Shown: positions 34,757-44,352, counted from the stretch's first letter. The stretch: DNA of 64,000 nt from Gemmatimonadales bacterium (GCA_009840115.1 VXOJ01000011.1:1-64000), one strand, 5' to 3'. Notes: generated from the letters alone by a model not told the origin. A program made the numbers and translations.

Positions 34757-35646
34757 CCAGGAGAAAGCAGGCGAGCGACTTCCCCCAGGAGGTGCTGGCC
34801 CTCTTCGATGGCTACGTGCATGGGTTCATTCGACGGCGGGATTTCCTGAAGGGAGCCGGGAAGGTGCTGGGCAGCAGCGCGGCCGCCGTGGCGGTCCTCG
34901 AGGCACTTCGTCCCAACTACGCGTGGGCGCGGCAGGTGGCGACCGACGATGCCCGAATCCGGCAGGAGTACGTCACCTACCCTTCGCCGGACGGCTCGGG
35001 GACCATGCGCGGCTACATGGCCGTGCCCGTCGACGCGACGGAGCCCAGGCCCGCGGTCCTCGTCATCCACGAGAATCGCGGCTTGAACCCTTACATCGAA
35101 GACGTGGTCCGCAGGTTCGCCGCCGCGGACTTCGTGGCGCTGGGGCCGGACGCGCTTACCCCCCTGGGTGGCTATCCCGGCAATGACGACGAGGGCCGGG
35201 TGATGCAGCGGCAGCTCGACCGGGACACGATGATGGAGGACTGGGTGGCCGCGTTCCGGTTCCTCCGCGACCACGAGACGACCACCGGGCGAGTCGGGGC
35301 CGTCGGGTTCTGCTACGGCGGCGGCGTGGTGAATCAGCTCGCGGTCCGCCTTCCGGATCTGGGCGCCGGTGTGCCGTTCTACGGGTCGGCCGCGGCCGCG
35401 GAAGACGTGCCCTCGATACAGGCGCCCCTGATGATCCAGCTCGCGGGCCTGGATGAGCGGATCAACGCCGCCTACCCGGCCTACGAAGAGGCGCTGGAGG
35501 CACACGGAAAGTCCTTCGTGGTCCACGTCTACGAGGGAGCCAACCACGGCTTCCACAACGACACCACCCCGCGCTACGACCAGGAAGCCGCCGGCCTCGC
35601 GCAGGAGCGGACCATCGCGTTCTTCAACGAGCACCTGCGGGGATGA
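34753..35646 (+). CDS. Tat-exported dienelactone hydrolase family protein
   Basis: A 297-residue protein. A twin-arginine signal (FIRRRDFLKGAGKVLGSSAA) implies export of the folded enzyme. The mature part is an alpha/beta-hydrolase of the dienelactone hydrolase family with Cys nucleophile in GFCYGGG, Asp in GLDERI, His in NHGFHND, and the family Glu in HENRG. GGAGGA at 34741-34746 precedes the ATG. The substrate is likely a lactone or ester. It is coupled to the channel-like paralog by an ATGA overlap, which is hard to explain functionally. Confidence 0.88.
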   Translation: MTRRKQASDFPQEVLALFDGYVHGFIRRRDFLKGAGKVLGSSAAAVAVLEALRPNYAWARQVATDDARIRQEYVTYPSPDGSGTMRGYMAVPVDATEPRPAVLVIHENRGLNPYIEDVVRRFAAADFVALGPDALTPLGGYPGNDDEGRVMQRQLDRDTMMEDWVAAFRFLRDHETTTGRVGAVGFCYGGGVVNQLAVRLPDLGAGVPFYGSAAAAEDVPSIQAPLMIQLAGLDERINAAYPAYEEALEAHGKSFVVHVYEGANHGFHNDTTPRYDQEAAGLAQERTIAFFNEHLRG

Positions 35647-35696
35647 GGCCTCCGTTCAAACTGCCGTAACTCCTGACGACGGCGGGTCCACCGCGT

Positions 35697-37829
35697 TCAC
35701 GGCGCCGGGCGTGGACGCGCGCTGCGCCTCCACCAGCGCGGCACCGTCGTCGCATGCACGTCGTAGAGGTGCCGCAGGTCGATGATGTCGCGCGGCGAGC
35801 CGAGGATCGTGAGGCGGTCGGCCGTCTCCACGATGGTGTCGTCGTGGGGTACGATGAGCTGTCCGCGCCGCCGGATCATCGCGGCGAGCGTGGTCTCCGG
35901 CAGCGCCATCTCCCGAATCGTCATCCCCGCCAGCGTGCTGCTGGCGCCCTCCGGCAGCACCTCCACGACGAGCATGCGCTCATCGCGGAGCATGACCTCG
36001 CGCAGTTCCAGGTTGTCCTCCGCCTCGAGCCACTCGGTCAGGAAGCTCTCGTCGTCCACGCGACCGGCGATCTGCGCCAGGATGCGCAGGTGGCGGCCGT
36101 GGTCGGCCGCGGGGCTCGCGAGGAAAAAGGCGGCCTGGATGAGTTCGTCTTCGGCCGGCGGTACGTCGGGCTCCCCCGTATCGATCTCGATCCCGCCCTG
36201 AACGCGGGCGAGGACCATGCGCGGTCCGGGGATCGAATCCAGGTGCAGGTGCGGCAGGACGACGCCCTGGGACATCGGCGTGAGGCCCGTGCCCGTGCCC
36301 TCGAGAAGTCCCTGCTCGATGCGGGCGGCGCTCACGCCCAACTGTTGCGAGAGCGCCTGCGACGCGCGGTCCACCAGCTTCGAGAAGGGCACCGCGCCCT
36401 CGTAGTCCAGCACGTCCGAAGACGCGATGAGTTCCTCGAAGGGGTCCGCGTCGCGCAGCCCCTTCTCCTTCAGGATGCCGCGCAACTCGCGCTCCAGCCC
36501 CTCGTTCCGCTGCTGGCCGAGCCGCTCGAACACGTGGTAGATCGCCCCCTCGCGGCGCACGTGGTCCCGGGCGTAGATGCGGTACCAGAGGAGGCCGAAC
36601 ACGACGAACGCGACGCTGAACAGCGTCGCCAGCCATCCCATCTGGACGATCAGCGGAAACGGCATGACGATGCCGACGATCTGGACCCAGGGATAGAAGG
36701 GAGCGCGGAACCCCGGGTCGTACGGTGCGAGGCCGCTTTCGCGCATGACGATTACCGCCAGGCACGCGAGCGCGAACATGATGAGCTGGAAGGCGCTTGC
36801 CAGCTTCGCGATGCCCGATGGGTCGAACAGCACCAGCCACAGGACGATCAGTCCCGCCGTCGCGAGGATCGCGACCCACGGCGTGCCCCAGCGGCTGATC
36901 CGGCGCATGGCCGCCGGCAGCACGTGGTCGCGGCTCATGGCCAGCGGGTAGCGGCTCGCGGACAGGACCCCGGCGTTGCCGACCGACGTGAAGGCCAGGA
37001 TCGCGGCCACGGTCATGACGGCCTCTCCCGTGGGACCCGCGACGGCCCTCGCCATTGCCGCCGCCGGGGCCAGGTTGCCGCCATCGGCGGAGAGCGCCTC
37101 CACGCCGACCGCCCCCACCATCGCCCACGTGCCGAGTACGTAGACGAGCAGCACCGTGACGAAGGCCAGCAGCATGCCCAGCGCCAGATTGCGGTCCGGG
37201 TTCTTCACCTCTTCGGAGACCGAGGCCACATGGGTAAGCCCCATGTAGGAGACGATCACCAGCCCCACGGTGGAGAAGAACGGCGAGGCCCCCAGGTCGA
37301 ACGCCCCGGCGAAGGCATCGGGGTCCACGGCCGTCACGCCGGCCCCGATGAGCCAGCCCAGCATGGCCAGAAGGACCACGGTCAGAACCATCTGGATGGA
37401 ACTGGTCTTCTTGGCGCCGAAGAGGTTCACCGCGGCGAAGCCCAGCGCGAAAGCGAAGGCGATGGGACCGGCGGGAGCCTCCGGGAAGTAGACCTGCAGG
37501 TAGGCGCCGAGGCCCACGAGCGCGAAAGCGGACTTGAGCGTCAGCGTCGTCCAGGTGCCGAAACCGCCGATCGCCCCCACCCGCTGGCCCATGCTGCGGT
37601 CCAGGAAGTAGTAGATGCCGCCGGCGCGCGGCATGGCGGTCGACAACTCCGCCATGCTGAGGATGCCGGGCAGGAGCAGGAGGCCCGCCAGCAGGTACGC
37701 GACGGGGATGGCGCCGCCGGCCTGCGCGGCGGCGAGCCCGGGCAGCAGGAAGAAGCCCGAACTCAGCGTCGCGCCGGTCGCGATCGCGTACACGTCGAAC
37801 AGCCCCAGTTCGCGCTTGAGTGTGGCCAT
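35697..37829 (-). CDS. APC-superfamily permease fused to EIIA-like and RCK_C-like regulatory domains
   Basis: A 710-residue protein. Residues 1-435 are an APC amino acid/polyamine-type permease with about twelve helices (TGATLSSGFFLLPGLAAAQ is the usual first-helix motif). Residues about 460-610 resemble a PTS EIIA type 2 domain: LPHLHLD holds the candidate phospho-histidine, with ERELRGIL and LRILAQIAGRV around it. Residues about 620-690 resemble an RCK_C (TrkA-C) domain (LVVEVLPEGASSTLAGMTIR, RLTILGSPRDI). Both attachments suggest allosteric control of uptake. It is divergently placed from the SLC13-type gene, which has RCK_C domains too. Confidence 0.82.
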   Translation of the reverse strand: MATLKRELGLFDVYAIATGATLSSGFFLLPGLAAAQAGGAIPVAYLLAGLLLLPGILSMAELSTAMPRAGGIYYFLDRSMGQRVGAIGGFGTWTTLTLKSAFALVGLGAYLQVYFPEAPAGPIAFAFALGFAAVNLFGAKKTSSIQMVLTVVLLAMLGWLIGAGVTAVDPDAFAGAFDLGASPFFSTVGLVIVSYMGLTHVASVSEEVKNPDRNLALGMLLAFVTVLLVYVLGTWAMVGAVGVEALSADGGNLAPAAAMARAVAGPTGEAVMTVAAILAFTSVGNAGVLSASRYPLAMSRDHVLPAAMRRISRWGTPWVAILATAGLIVLWLVLFDPSGIAKLASAFQLIMFALACLAVIVMRESGLAPYDPGFRAPFYPWVQIVGIVMPFPLIVQMGWLATLFSVAFVVFGLLWYRIYARDHVRREGAIYHVFERLGQQRNEGLERELRGILKEKGLRDADPFEELIASSDVLDYEGAVPFSKLVDRASQALSQQLGVSAARIEQGLLEGTGTGLTPMSQGVVLPHLHLDSIPGPRMVLARVQGGIEIDTGEPDVPPAEDELIQAAFFLASPAADHGRHLRILAQIAGRVDDESFLTEWLEAEDNLELREVMLRDERMLVVEVLPEGASSTLAGMTIREMALPETTLAAMIRRRGQLIVPHDDTIVETADRLTILGSPRDIIDLRHLYDVHATTVPRWWRRSARPRPAP

Positions 37830-37921
37830 GGCGGCTATGTGGCTCCCTGCCGTTGTCGCAACGATGATCGCATCGGCCGGCCGGACTGGTGCCGGGACGT
37901 ATGGGGGACGAACATCCTCAC

Positions 37922-39700
37922 ATGACGTTCGAAATCGTATTCGTGCTCGGGCTGACCCTGGCCGCTCTCGTCCTGTTCGCCATGGACCGGCTGCGGCTGG
38001 ACCAGGTCGCCATGTCGGTCCCGGTGGTCCTCCTCCTGAGCGGCATTCTGACGCCGGCCGAAGCCGTATCGGGCCTGTCGAGCCGCGCGACCGTGACCGT
38101 CGGCTCGATGCTCGTGCTCGGCCTGGGGCTCCGCAAGACCGGTCTCGTGTCCGCCATCGGGGCCTGGGCGCGCACCGCTCCCCTCGGCGGCAAGTACTCC
38201 CGCATGTTCGCGCTCTGCCTCGTCTGCGCGCTCCTCTCCCCCTTTCTCATGACCACCGCCGTCGTGATGGTGTTCCTGCCCGTCTTCGTCGCGCTCGCCG
38301 ACCAGGCCGAGGAGCCGGCCTCCCGGTATCTCATGCCCCTCTCCTTCGTCTCGATTCTCGGGGGCACGGTCACGCTGATGGGGACCTCCACCAACCTGGT
38401 CGTGCACGGCGAAGCGATGAGGCGCGGGTTCGACGAACTTCACATGTTCTCGATCACCCCGCTCGGCCTGATCTGTCTCGCCGTGGGCCTGTTGTACCTC
38501 TTCACCGCCGGCCGGGTGCTCCTGCCGCGCCGCGTCCGGGCGCCGGATCTGTCCAGCAAGTACGACATCCGCCGCTTCGTCACGGAACTGCACGTCCCGG
38601 AGGACTCGCCGGCCAACGGCCGCTCGCTGGCCGAACTCAAGTGGGGCGAACGGTACGGCGTCACCGTGCTGGACATCGAACGGGGGGAACAGGAGATCAC
38701 CGCGCCGCACGGAGACCGCCACATACGGCCGGGCGATGTCCTCTACGTGCAGGGATCCGCGGAACGCCTTCTCGAACTCGCCCGCCGGCAGCGGCTCGAG
38801 ACCCCGCGGGAGCGGAAGGAACAGGGACTCGACCTGGCCGGCGGCAGCGGACGGCTGGTCGAAGTCCTCGTGGCGCCCGGATCGAGTCTCGTAAGCCGGA
38901 CGCTGCGCGATCTGAACTTCGCGCAGCGCTACGATGCGGCCGTGCTCGCGATCCAGCATCACGGCGTCACCGTGACGGAGCGGCTGGCGGAGGTCTCGTT
39001 CCGCGTCGGCGACCTGCTCCTGGTCCACGGGACGGCGAACGCGCTCGGACGCCTCGTCGAAGATCCCGGGTTCGTCCCCGTGGGAGAAGTGAAGGCGCAG
39101 ACCGGGCGCAGACCGCGGGCCGGCGTGGCCGCGGCGATCATGGTCGGCGTCGTGCTCAGCGCGAGCCTCGGCGTGCTCGACATCATGACCGCCGCGCTCT
39201 CGGGCGTCGGCCTCATGGTGTTCACGCGCTGCGTGCGCGTCGAGGAGATCTACGCGGAGATGGAGTGGATGGTCCTCTTCGTGCTGGCCGGCCTCATCCC
39301 GCTCGGCGTGGCCCTCGAGACCACCGGGGCGGCGGAGTTGCTCGCGCGCGGGGTGGTGGCGGCGACGGCGCCGCTGGGAGCGTCCGGACTCGTCGCGGCC
39401 TTCTACCTGGTGACCGTCCTCATGACGGCCATCGTGTCCAACGCGGCGACGGCCGTGATGCTGACTCCGGTCGCGATCCTCGCGGCCACGCAGGCCGGCG
39501 TGAACCCGTACGCGCTCCTCATCGCCGTGATGTTCGGCGCATCGGCCTCATTCGTCACGCCCTTCGGCTATCAGACCAACGTCATGATCTACGGCCCGGG
39601 CGGCTATCGCTTTTCGGACTTCGTGAAGGTGGGCGGCCTGCTGAACCTCGTCCTGCTCATCACGGCCAGCCTCCTCATCCCCGTTTTCTGGCCCAGCTAG
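37922..39700 (+). CDS. SLC13/divalent-anion permease with two RCK_C domains
   Basis: A 592-residue SLC13-type transporter with two membrane halves (about 1-185 and 400-590) flanking a soluble insert with two RCK_C (TrkA-C) domains, around VTVLDIERGEQEITAPHGDR and DAAVLAIQHHGVTVTERLAE. TxxSTNLVVHG (TLMGTSTNLVVHG) and VSNAATAVMLTPVAI are the substrate/sodium-binding signatures of the SLC13 fold. The substrate is likely an anion such as sulfate or a dicarboxylate, driven by sodium. ATG 37922 was chosen; ATG 37901 is in frame and also has a possible ribosome site. It ends one base before the third channel-like paralog. Confidence 0.85.
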   Translation: MTFEIVFVLGLTLAALVLFAMDRLRLDQVAMSVPVVLLLSGILTPAEAVSGLSSRATVTVGSMLVLGLGLRKTGLVSAIGAWARTAPLGGKYSRMFALCLVCALLSPFLMTTAVVMVFLPVFVALADQAEEPASRYLMPLSFVSILGGTVTLMGTSTNLVVHGEAMRRGFDELHMFSITPLGLICLAVGLLYLFTAGRVLLPRRVRAPDLSSKYDIRRFVTELHVPEDSPANGRSLAELKWGERYGVTVLDIERGEQEITAPHGDRHIRPGDVLYVQGSAERLLELARRQRLETPRERKEQGLDLAGGSGRLVEVLVAPGSSLVSRTLRDLNFAQRYDAAVLAIQHHGVTVTERLAEVSFRVGDLLLVHGTANALGRLVEDPGFVPVGEVKAQTGRRPRAGVAAAIMVGVVLSASLGVLDIMTAALSGVGLMVFTRCVRVEEIYAEMEWMVLFVLAGLIPLGVALETTGAAELLARGVVAATAPLGASGLVAAFYLVTVLMTAIVSNAATAVMLTPVAILAATQAGVNPYALLIAVMFGASASFVTPFGYQTNVMIYGPGGYRFSDFVKVGGLLNLVLLITASLLIPVFWPS

Positions 39701-39701
39701 C

Positions 39702-40787
39702 GTGGTTTTGCTGGCAGTCCGGATTGCGGCAGCGGTCGCGGTCATCGTCGTGCCCTTCGGCTACGCGACGGCGGGCAACAACGCAGGCGTCGCGGTCGGA
39801 GCCGGGTGCGGCCTCGCGATCGGCGCCGCGGTCGGCCTCAGCGGGAACCGGGGACCGCGGCCGTGGACCGGCATCCTCGTCGGCTCGCTGGTGGGGATCG
39901 GCGCCGTGTTTGCCTCCACGGTGGCCGTCACCAGCGGAGCGATCGCCATGTCGCCGGTGCTCGCCCTGGGCGTCGGCCTGATCCACGGCGAAGACCTGCT
40001 GGACGGGGTCGGCGGCACCTCCTTCTCGGGGTATCGGGACGCGTTCAGGGAGACGCTGTTCGTATCCGTTCTCCTCGCCCTGGGACTCCTGCCCGCCATC
40101 TATACGCTGTCGGAACCGTCGCTCTTCGTGGACATCTTCCTGTTCGTGCCCTACGTGGCGCTCTCCGCCGGCCTCCTCAGCCATCGCGCCGCGGGATGGC
40201 GCGACACGCGACCTCCGGCGCTGCTGTTGCTCGCCACGGTGCCAACGGTGGGGTACGCGGGCGGCGCGATCGTGTTCGCGCTGATGCAGGAGGACCCCGG
40301 GCTGGGCATCGGCCGCGGCCTCGGGATCGCGGGCCCCCTGCTGCTCCTCGAACTGGCCGTGACGGCGGTCTTCTTCATCGCCGGGCGCGCGGCGATCATC
40401 TGGTTCCGGCCGCGGTTTCGCGTGTACCGCGGCCTCTCCGACTACCTGCGCGTCATGTGGGTCCCGATCGGCGGTTTCGCGATCGGCTACGTGACGATCA
40501 TCGTCCTGTTCGCCGGGTTCTACGGCACGCTGGAACACTTCAGCCCGGGGGCGTTCGCCGACGCCGGCGCCGGGATCGTCGACTGGCTGTTCTTCTCGTT
40601 CTTCGCCGCCCTCGGTCAGGACTTCGCGACCGTGGCCCCGGTTTCCGTGGGCGCCCGCGCGCTCGTCGGCCTCCACCTGATCCTCTCGGCGGGCTGGGTC
40701 GTGGTGCTGTTCGCGGCGGTGATGACCTCCATCGGGCCGAAGCTGGAGCGGATCGCCCGGCGCCAGGCGGAGAACGACGGCAACTGA
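39702..40787 (+). CDS. Multi-pass membrane protein with K+-channel-like pore domain, altered filter (paralog 3)
   Basis: A 361-residue paralog of the genes at 32556 and 33644, sharing the Gly-rich N-terminus (AGCGLAIGAAVGL), the block RVMWVPIGGFAIGYVTIIVL and the pore loop WLFFSFFAALGQDFATVAPV. Its filter reads GQDFA in place of TxGYG. The GTG at 39702 lies one base after the TAG of the SLC13-type gene, so the two should be co-transcribed, which ties this family to ion or anion transport. Confidence 0.6.
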   Translation: MVLLAVRIAAAVAVIVVPFGYATAGNNAGVAVGAGCGLAIGAAVGLSGNRGPRPWTGILVGSLVGIGAVFASTVAVTSGAIAMSPVLALGVGLIHGEDLLDGVGGTSFSGYRDAFRETLFVSVLLALGLLPAIYTLSEPSLFVDIFLFVPYVALSAGLLSHRAAGWRDTRPPALLLLATVPTVGYAGGAIVFALMQEDPGLGIGRGLGIAGPLLLLELAVTAVFFIAGRAAIIWFRPRFRVYRGLSDYLRVMWVPIGGFAIGYVTIIVLFAGFYGTLEHFSPGAFADAGAGIVDWLFFSFFAALGQDFATVAPVSVGARALVGLHLILSAGWVVVLFAAVMTSIGPKLERIARRQAENDGN

Positions 40788-40791
40788 CCCC

Positions 40792-42147
40792 TCAGGCTTT
40801 TCTGAAGCGCCAGCCGTACAGGATGCGGCCGTAGTAGTTGAACATCTTCCTCGCTTCGGCATCCTCGAAGGGGTAGTCCGCGCCGATCTGTCTCGCGGCC
40901 GCGAGTCCGGTGACGAAGGCCGTTTCCTGGCTGTTGATCAGCGTGTGGGCGCCGCAGTGCCAACTCCCTTTCCTCCCCTGAATGAAGCGGAAGAGGGGGA
41001 CGAGCCACGCGACATGGCGCACGTCGTGTACGATGTGCTGGAACCACCGCCGCTCGATCACCTTCTCGGCGTCGATCTCGCTGATCGGGTTGTACGTCAC
41101 CAGGCAGGGCTTGTCCGAGCGCTTCGCCCACGGCTGCTGGTTGTGCATGATGTAGGTGATCTCGTAGTTGTCGGGCCGGGCGCCGTACTGCTCGATATGA
41201 TTGCTCCGCGTTTCCAGCGCCTTCACCTCGTCGTCCGGCAGGACCGAGGCGTCCGAATGCACGACGGTGTGGTTGTGGAGTTCGCTCTCGTAGCGGACCG
41301 ATGAGAGGATGTAGCGCTCCAGAAACGTCGGCTCGTCCAGCATCATCAGCGTCTGGTTCGCGTTGCAGGCGAAGATCACCGCGTCGAACGTCTCCTCCCC
41401 GCCGTCCTCGTCCTCGACCACGACCCGGGATGGCCCTCGAACCACCCTCCGGACGGGCCGGTTGAGGTAGATCTTCTCCCGGAAACCGGCCGACAGGTGC
41501 TCGTAGATCCGGCGCGTTCCCTGGTCCCAGGTCTGCATGGTCGTCGCGGCTTCGATGTCGAAGAACTCCAGGTACCTGGAGAAGAGGGAGGCGGGCATGT
41601 CGAAGACGTTCGTCGCCATCAGGAAGTTGACGAACATCGGCTTCAGCACCTTGTACCTGAAGTCCCCGGAGAAACCGGCGACGTTGAGGACCGTCCCCAT
41701 GCTGATGTAGTTGAACGGGTTGAGGCTGTTCACGAACTTCGACCGCGAATGGGTCAGCCGGCCGAACCGGTGCAGGAGCCGCAGGATGCGCTGGAACTTC
41801 CGGATCTCGAGCTGCAGCTGTTCCCGGATGTCGGAATCGAAGTCGTGGGCGTAGGTCCCTCCGCGGTACTTCACGCTGTAGCTGAACCTCGTGTCGATCA
41901 GGTCGATGCCGAACTGCTTCAGCAACACCACGAAGTGCTGGTATACGGAAGGGATGCAGGCGGTGACGGAAATGTCGAACGGGATCGACCCCCCATCCTC
42001 CTGGGGCATGTCGATGGTCACGGCGTTCCCGCCCAGCTGCTCACGGGCCTCGAACAGGCGGAAATCGAACCGGTCCGAATCGTGATGCAGCGCCCATGCG
42101 GCCCCGAGGCCCGAGACGCCTCCGCCGATGATGGCGATTCTCCGCAT
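40792..42147 (-). CDS. FAD-dependent amine-oxidase-family oxidoreductase
   Basis: A 451-residue flavoprotein. The N-terminus has a Rossmann FAD-binding loop (IAIIGGGVSGLGAAWAL) and the second GxGG element FEAREQLGGNA. FDAVIFACNANQTLMMLD is the conserved C-terminal FAD motif of the NAD(P)/FAD-dependent oxidoreductases that often sit beside cyclopropane fatty-acid synthases. No such synthase is seen here. ATG 42147 has GGAGAGGA just upstream. Probable role: oxidation of a lipid or amine; not resolved by context. Confidence 0.82.
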   Translation of the reverse strand: MRRIAIIGGGVSGLGAAWALHHDSDRFDFRLFEAREQLGGNAVTIDMPQEDGGSIPFDISVTACIPSVYQHFVVLLKQFGIDLIDTRFSYSVKYRGGTYAHDFDSDIREQLQLEIRKFQRILRLLHRFGRLTHSRSKFVNSLNPFNYISMGTVLNVAGFSGDFRYKVLKPMFVNFLMATNVFDMPASLFSRYLEFFDIEAATTMQTWDQGTRRIYEHLSAGFREKIYLNRPVRRVVRGPSRVVVEDEDGGEETFDAVIFACNANQTLMMLDEPTFLERYILSSVRYESELHNHTVVHSDASVLPDDEVKALETRSNHIEQYGARPDNYEITYIMHNQQPWAKRSDKPCLVTYNPISEIDAEKVIERRWFQHIVHDVRHVAWLVPLFRFIQGRKGSWHCGAHTLINSQETAFVTGLAAARQIGADYPFEDAEARKMFNYYGRILYGWRFRKA

Positions 42148-42291
42148 TCCTCTCCCCTTCCCTCCGGTGTCGCGTCCGCCCGCCGGGTCGATCGTCGGCC
42201 TTGCTGTTCCGGGGGCGCCCGCAGCATTTTTTTCGGGCTTCACCCACGCATGAGCCACGAGATGAACGACATGATTTTCCCTGGAGATGAG

Positions 42292-43455
42292 ATGATCAAG
42301 CGGACCCCACTGGCGATCTTCGCCGCCGGGCTTCTTCTGTCGACCGCGACTCCGGCGCTGAGCCAGGAGGTCATTCAGTCGGCGTACCACGACTACAGGC
42401 TCGTTCCGGTCGTCGAGGGGCTGGCGCAGCCCTGGTCGATCGCGTTTCTGCCGGACGGCGAGATGCTCGTGACCGAAAAGGCGGGCACACTGCGCGTTGT
42501 GCGCGACGGGATGCTCCTGCCCGAACCGGTCAGCGGCGTGCCGGCCGTGATCTCGGACGGACAGGGCGGACTCCTCGACGTCGTGCCGCACCCCGACTTC
42601 GAGAGCAACCGGCTCCTCTACCTGAGTTTCTCGCAGCCGAACGAGACGGAGCGCGGGACGACCGCGGTCATCCGCGGGCGGTATGAGAGCGGCGCGCTCA
42701 CCGACATCGAGGAGGTCTTCGTGGCGGTGTCCGAGGGCCGGGGTCACTACGGGTCACGCCTCGTGTTCGACGGGCAGGGACACCTGTTCATCACCGTCGG
42801 CGAGCGGCAGGCTCCGACGCGGGGCGATCTCTCCGCGCACCCCGCACAGGATCTCTCGAACCATCACGGCACCGTGAACCGGGTCTACGAGGACGGCACG
42901 ATCCCGGAGGACAACCCGTTCATCGGCGACCCGAACGTACGCCCCGAGATCTGGAGCTACGGACACCGCAACCAGCAGGGGATGGCCATCAACCTCGAAA
43001 CCGGCGAGCTGTGGGCGACGGAGCACGGCCCGCAGGGCGGGGATGAACTCAACCTCATCGAGCCGGGGCTCAACTACGGCTGGCCCGTCGTCGGCTACGG
43101 GGTGAACTACCGCTCGGGCAGCGCGATCCACGAGGGGACGCACAAGGAGGGCATGGAGCCTCCGGAGCACTTCTGGGTGCCGTCGATCGCCGTTTCCGGA
43201 CTTCTCTTCTACACGGGCGACCGCTTCCCGCACTGGAAGGGGAACCTGCTCGCGGGCGGGTTGGCCGGGGAGCAGTTGGCGCGCCTCACGCTCGACGGGC
43301 AGGAGGTCGTTCGCGAAGAGACGCTCGTGCAGGGCTTCGGGCGCATCCGCGATGTCCGGCAGGGGCCGGACGGGCTGATCTACATCGCGATCGACGGCCG
43401 GGGGAGCGGGACGACCGCGATCCTCCGAATGGAGCCGGTCGCCACGCGCCAGTAG
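42292..43455 (+). CDS. PQQ-dependent sugar dehydrogenase (soluble, six-bladed type)
   Basis: A 387-residue exported protein (signal LAIFAAGLLLSTATPALSQ). It has the GDH-B/Asd-like fold motifs GLAQPWSIAFLPDGEMLVTE, GGLLDVVPHPDF, HYGSRLVFDGQGHLFITVGE, RNQQGMAINLETGELWATEH and GPQGGDELN. The two His residues of the HYGSR and TEHGPQGG regions are the known catalytic and calcium-site neighbours. It should oxidise aldoses to lactones with PQQ in the periplasm. GGAG at 42283-42286 fixes ATG 42292. It is unrelated in fold to the quinoprotein at 16588. Confidence 0.9.
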   Translation: MIKRTPLAIFAAGLLLSTATPALSQEVIQSAYHDYRLVPVVEGLAQPWSIAFLPDGEMLVTEKAGTLRVVRDGMLLPEPVSGVPAVISDGQGGLLDVVPHPDFESNRLLYLSFSQPNETERGTTAVIRGRYESGALTDIEEVFVAVSEGRGHYGSRLVFDGQGHLFITVGERQAPTRGDLSAHPAQDLSNHHGTVNRVYEDGTIPEDNPFIGDPNVRPEIWSYGHRNQQGMAINLETGELWATEHGPQGGDELNLIEPGLNYGWPVVGYGVNYRSGSAIHEGTHKEGMEPPEHFWVPSIAVSGLLFYTGDRFPHWKGNLLAGGLAGEQLARLTLDGQEVVREETLVQGFGRIRDVRQGPDGLIYIAIDGRGSGTTAILRMEPVATRQ

Positions 43456-43460
43456 CCGCT

Positions 43461-43497
43461 TGGCAGCCCGCGGCAAGACCCCTGCTGCGGGCTGCTA
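43461..43497. terminator. Hairpin between convergent PQQ dehydrogenase and aminotransferase genes
   Basis: GCAGCCCGC (43463-43471) pairs perfectly with GCGGGCTGC (43487-43495) across a 15-base loop, and the flanks T61/A97 extend it. No T-run follows on either strand. The right arm covers the stop codon of the minus-strand gene. Position between converging genes supports a bidirectional terminator role. Confidence 0.45.
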
Positions 43498-44352
43498 GCC
43501 TTCGGAGGCCACGGCTCGCCGGTAGGCCTCCGACAGCGCCCGGGTGATCTCGCCCGGGCGTCCGCGTCCCACGGGCCGGCGGTCCAGTTCGACGGTCGGC
43601 CGCACCTCGGTCGTCGTCCCCGTGAAGAAGATCTCGTCCGCGCCCCGGAGTTCGTCCGCCGTGAAGGCGCGTTCCCGGGCGGGGATGCCCAGCCCCGCGC
43701 AGAGTTCGAGCGTGAAGGCGCGGGTGACGCCGTGCAGGATGTGGTTCGTGGCCGGGGCCGTCGTCACCTCTCCGCCGAGCACCGCGAACACATTGTTGTG
43801 CGTCCCCTCCTGCACCATTCCTTCGCGGATGAAGATCGCGTCCTCGACCTCCGCCTCCACCGCGGCCTGCTGCGCGAGGACGTTGGGCAGGAGGCCGGTC
43901 GTCTTGATGTCCGCGCGGGCCCAGCGCTGGTCGGGCAGCGTGATGGCGCCGAAGCCGCGCTCCCAGCGCTCCGGCGTCGTGCGGACGAGTGCCTTCGCGA
44001 AGGCGTAGACAGTGGGCGGGACCGCCTCCTTCGGGAACGCGTGCGTGCGGGGGGCGGCGCCGCGCGTGACCTGCATGTAGAAGACGGAGAACTCGGCCGC
44101 GCCGAGGTCGTTCCGTGCGATGAGTTCGTCACCGACGCCGGCGAGGGGAGCCACGTCCGCCTCGATCCGGAGCGTTCGCAGGCCCCATGCGAGCCGGGCC
44201 AGGTGGCGTTCGAGCAGGAAGCAGCGGCCCGCGTACGCCGGGATCGCCTCGTAGACCGCGTCCGCGAACAGGAAGCCCCGGTCGTTCACCGAGACCCGCG
44301 CCTCGCCGACGGGGAGGTAGTCTCCGTTCAGATAGACGATGATGGTCTGCAA
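43495..44352 (-). CDS. Class IV aminotransferase (D-amino acid/branched-chain type)
   Basis: About 285 residues of the PLP-dependent fold type IV. Signatures: SVNDRGFLFADAVYEAIPAY at the start, RADIKTTGLLPNVLAQQAAV (with the PLP Lys in the DIKT motif), EGTHNNVFAVLGGEVTTAP and EIFFTGTTTEVRPTVELD. The pattern and length are closest to D-alanine aminotransferase. It would move amino groups between amino acids and 2-oxo acids in the cytoplasm. No ATG or GTG fits the N-terminus; a TTG at 44352 with GGAGG nearby gives the normal length, so the start is uncertain. Confidence 0.85.
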   Translation of the reverse strand: MQTIIVYLNGDYLPVGEARVSVNDRGFLFADAVYEAIPAYAGRCFLLERHLARLAWGLRTLRIEADVAPLAGVGDELIARNDLGAAEFSVFYMQVTRGAAPRTHAFPKEAVPPTVYAFAKALVRTTPERWERGFGAITLPDQRWARADIKTTGLLPNVLAQQAAVEAEVEDAIFIREGMVQEGTHNNVFAVLGGEVTTAPATNHILHGVTRAFTLELCAGLGIPARERAFTADELRGADEIFFTGTTTEVRPTVELDRRPVGRGRPGEITRALSEAYRRAVASEG

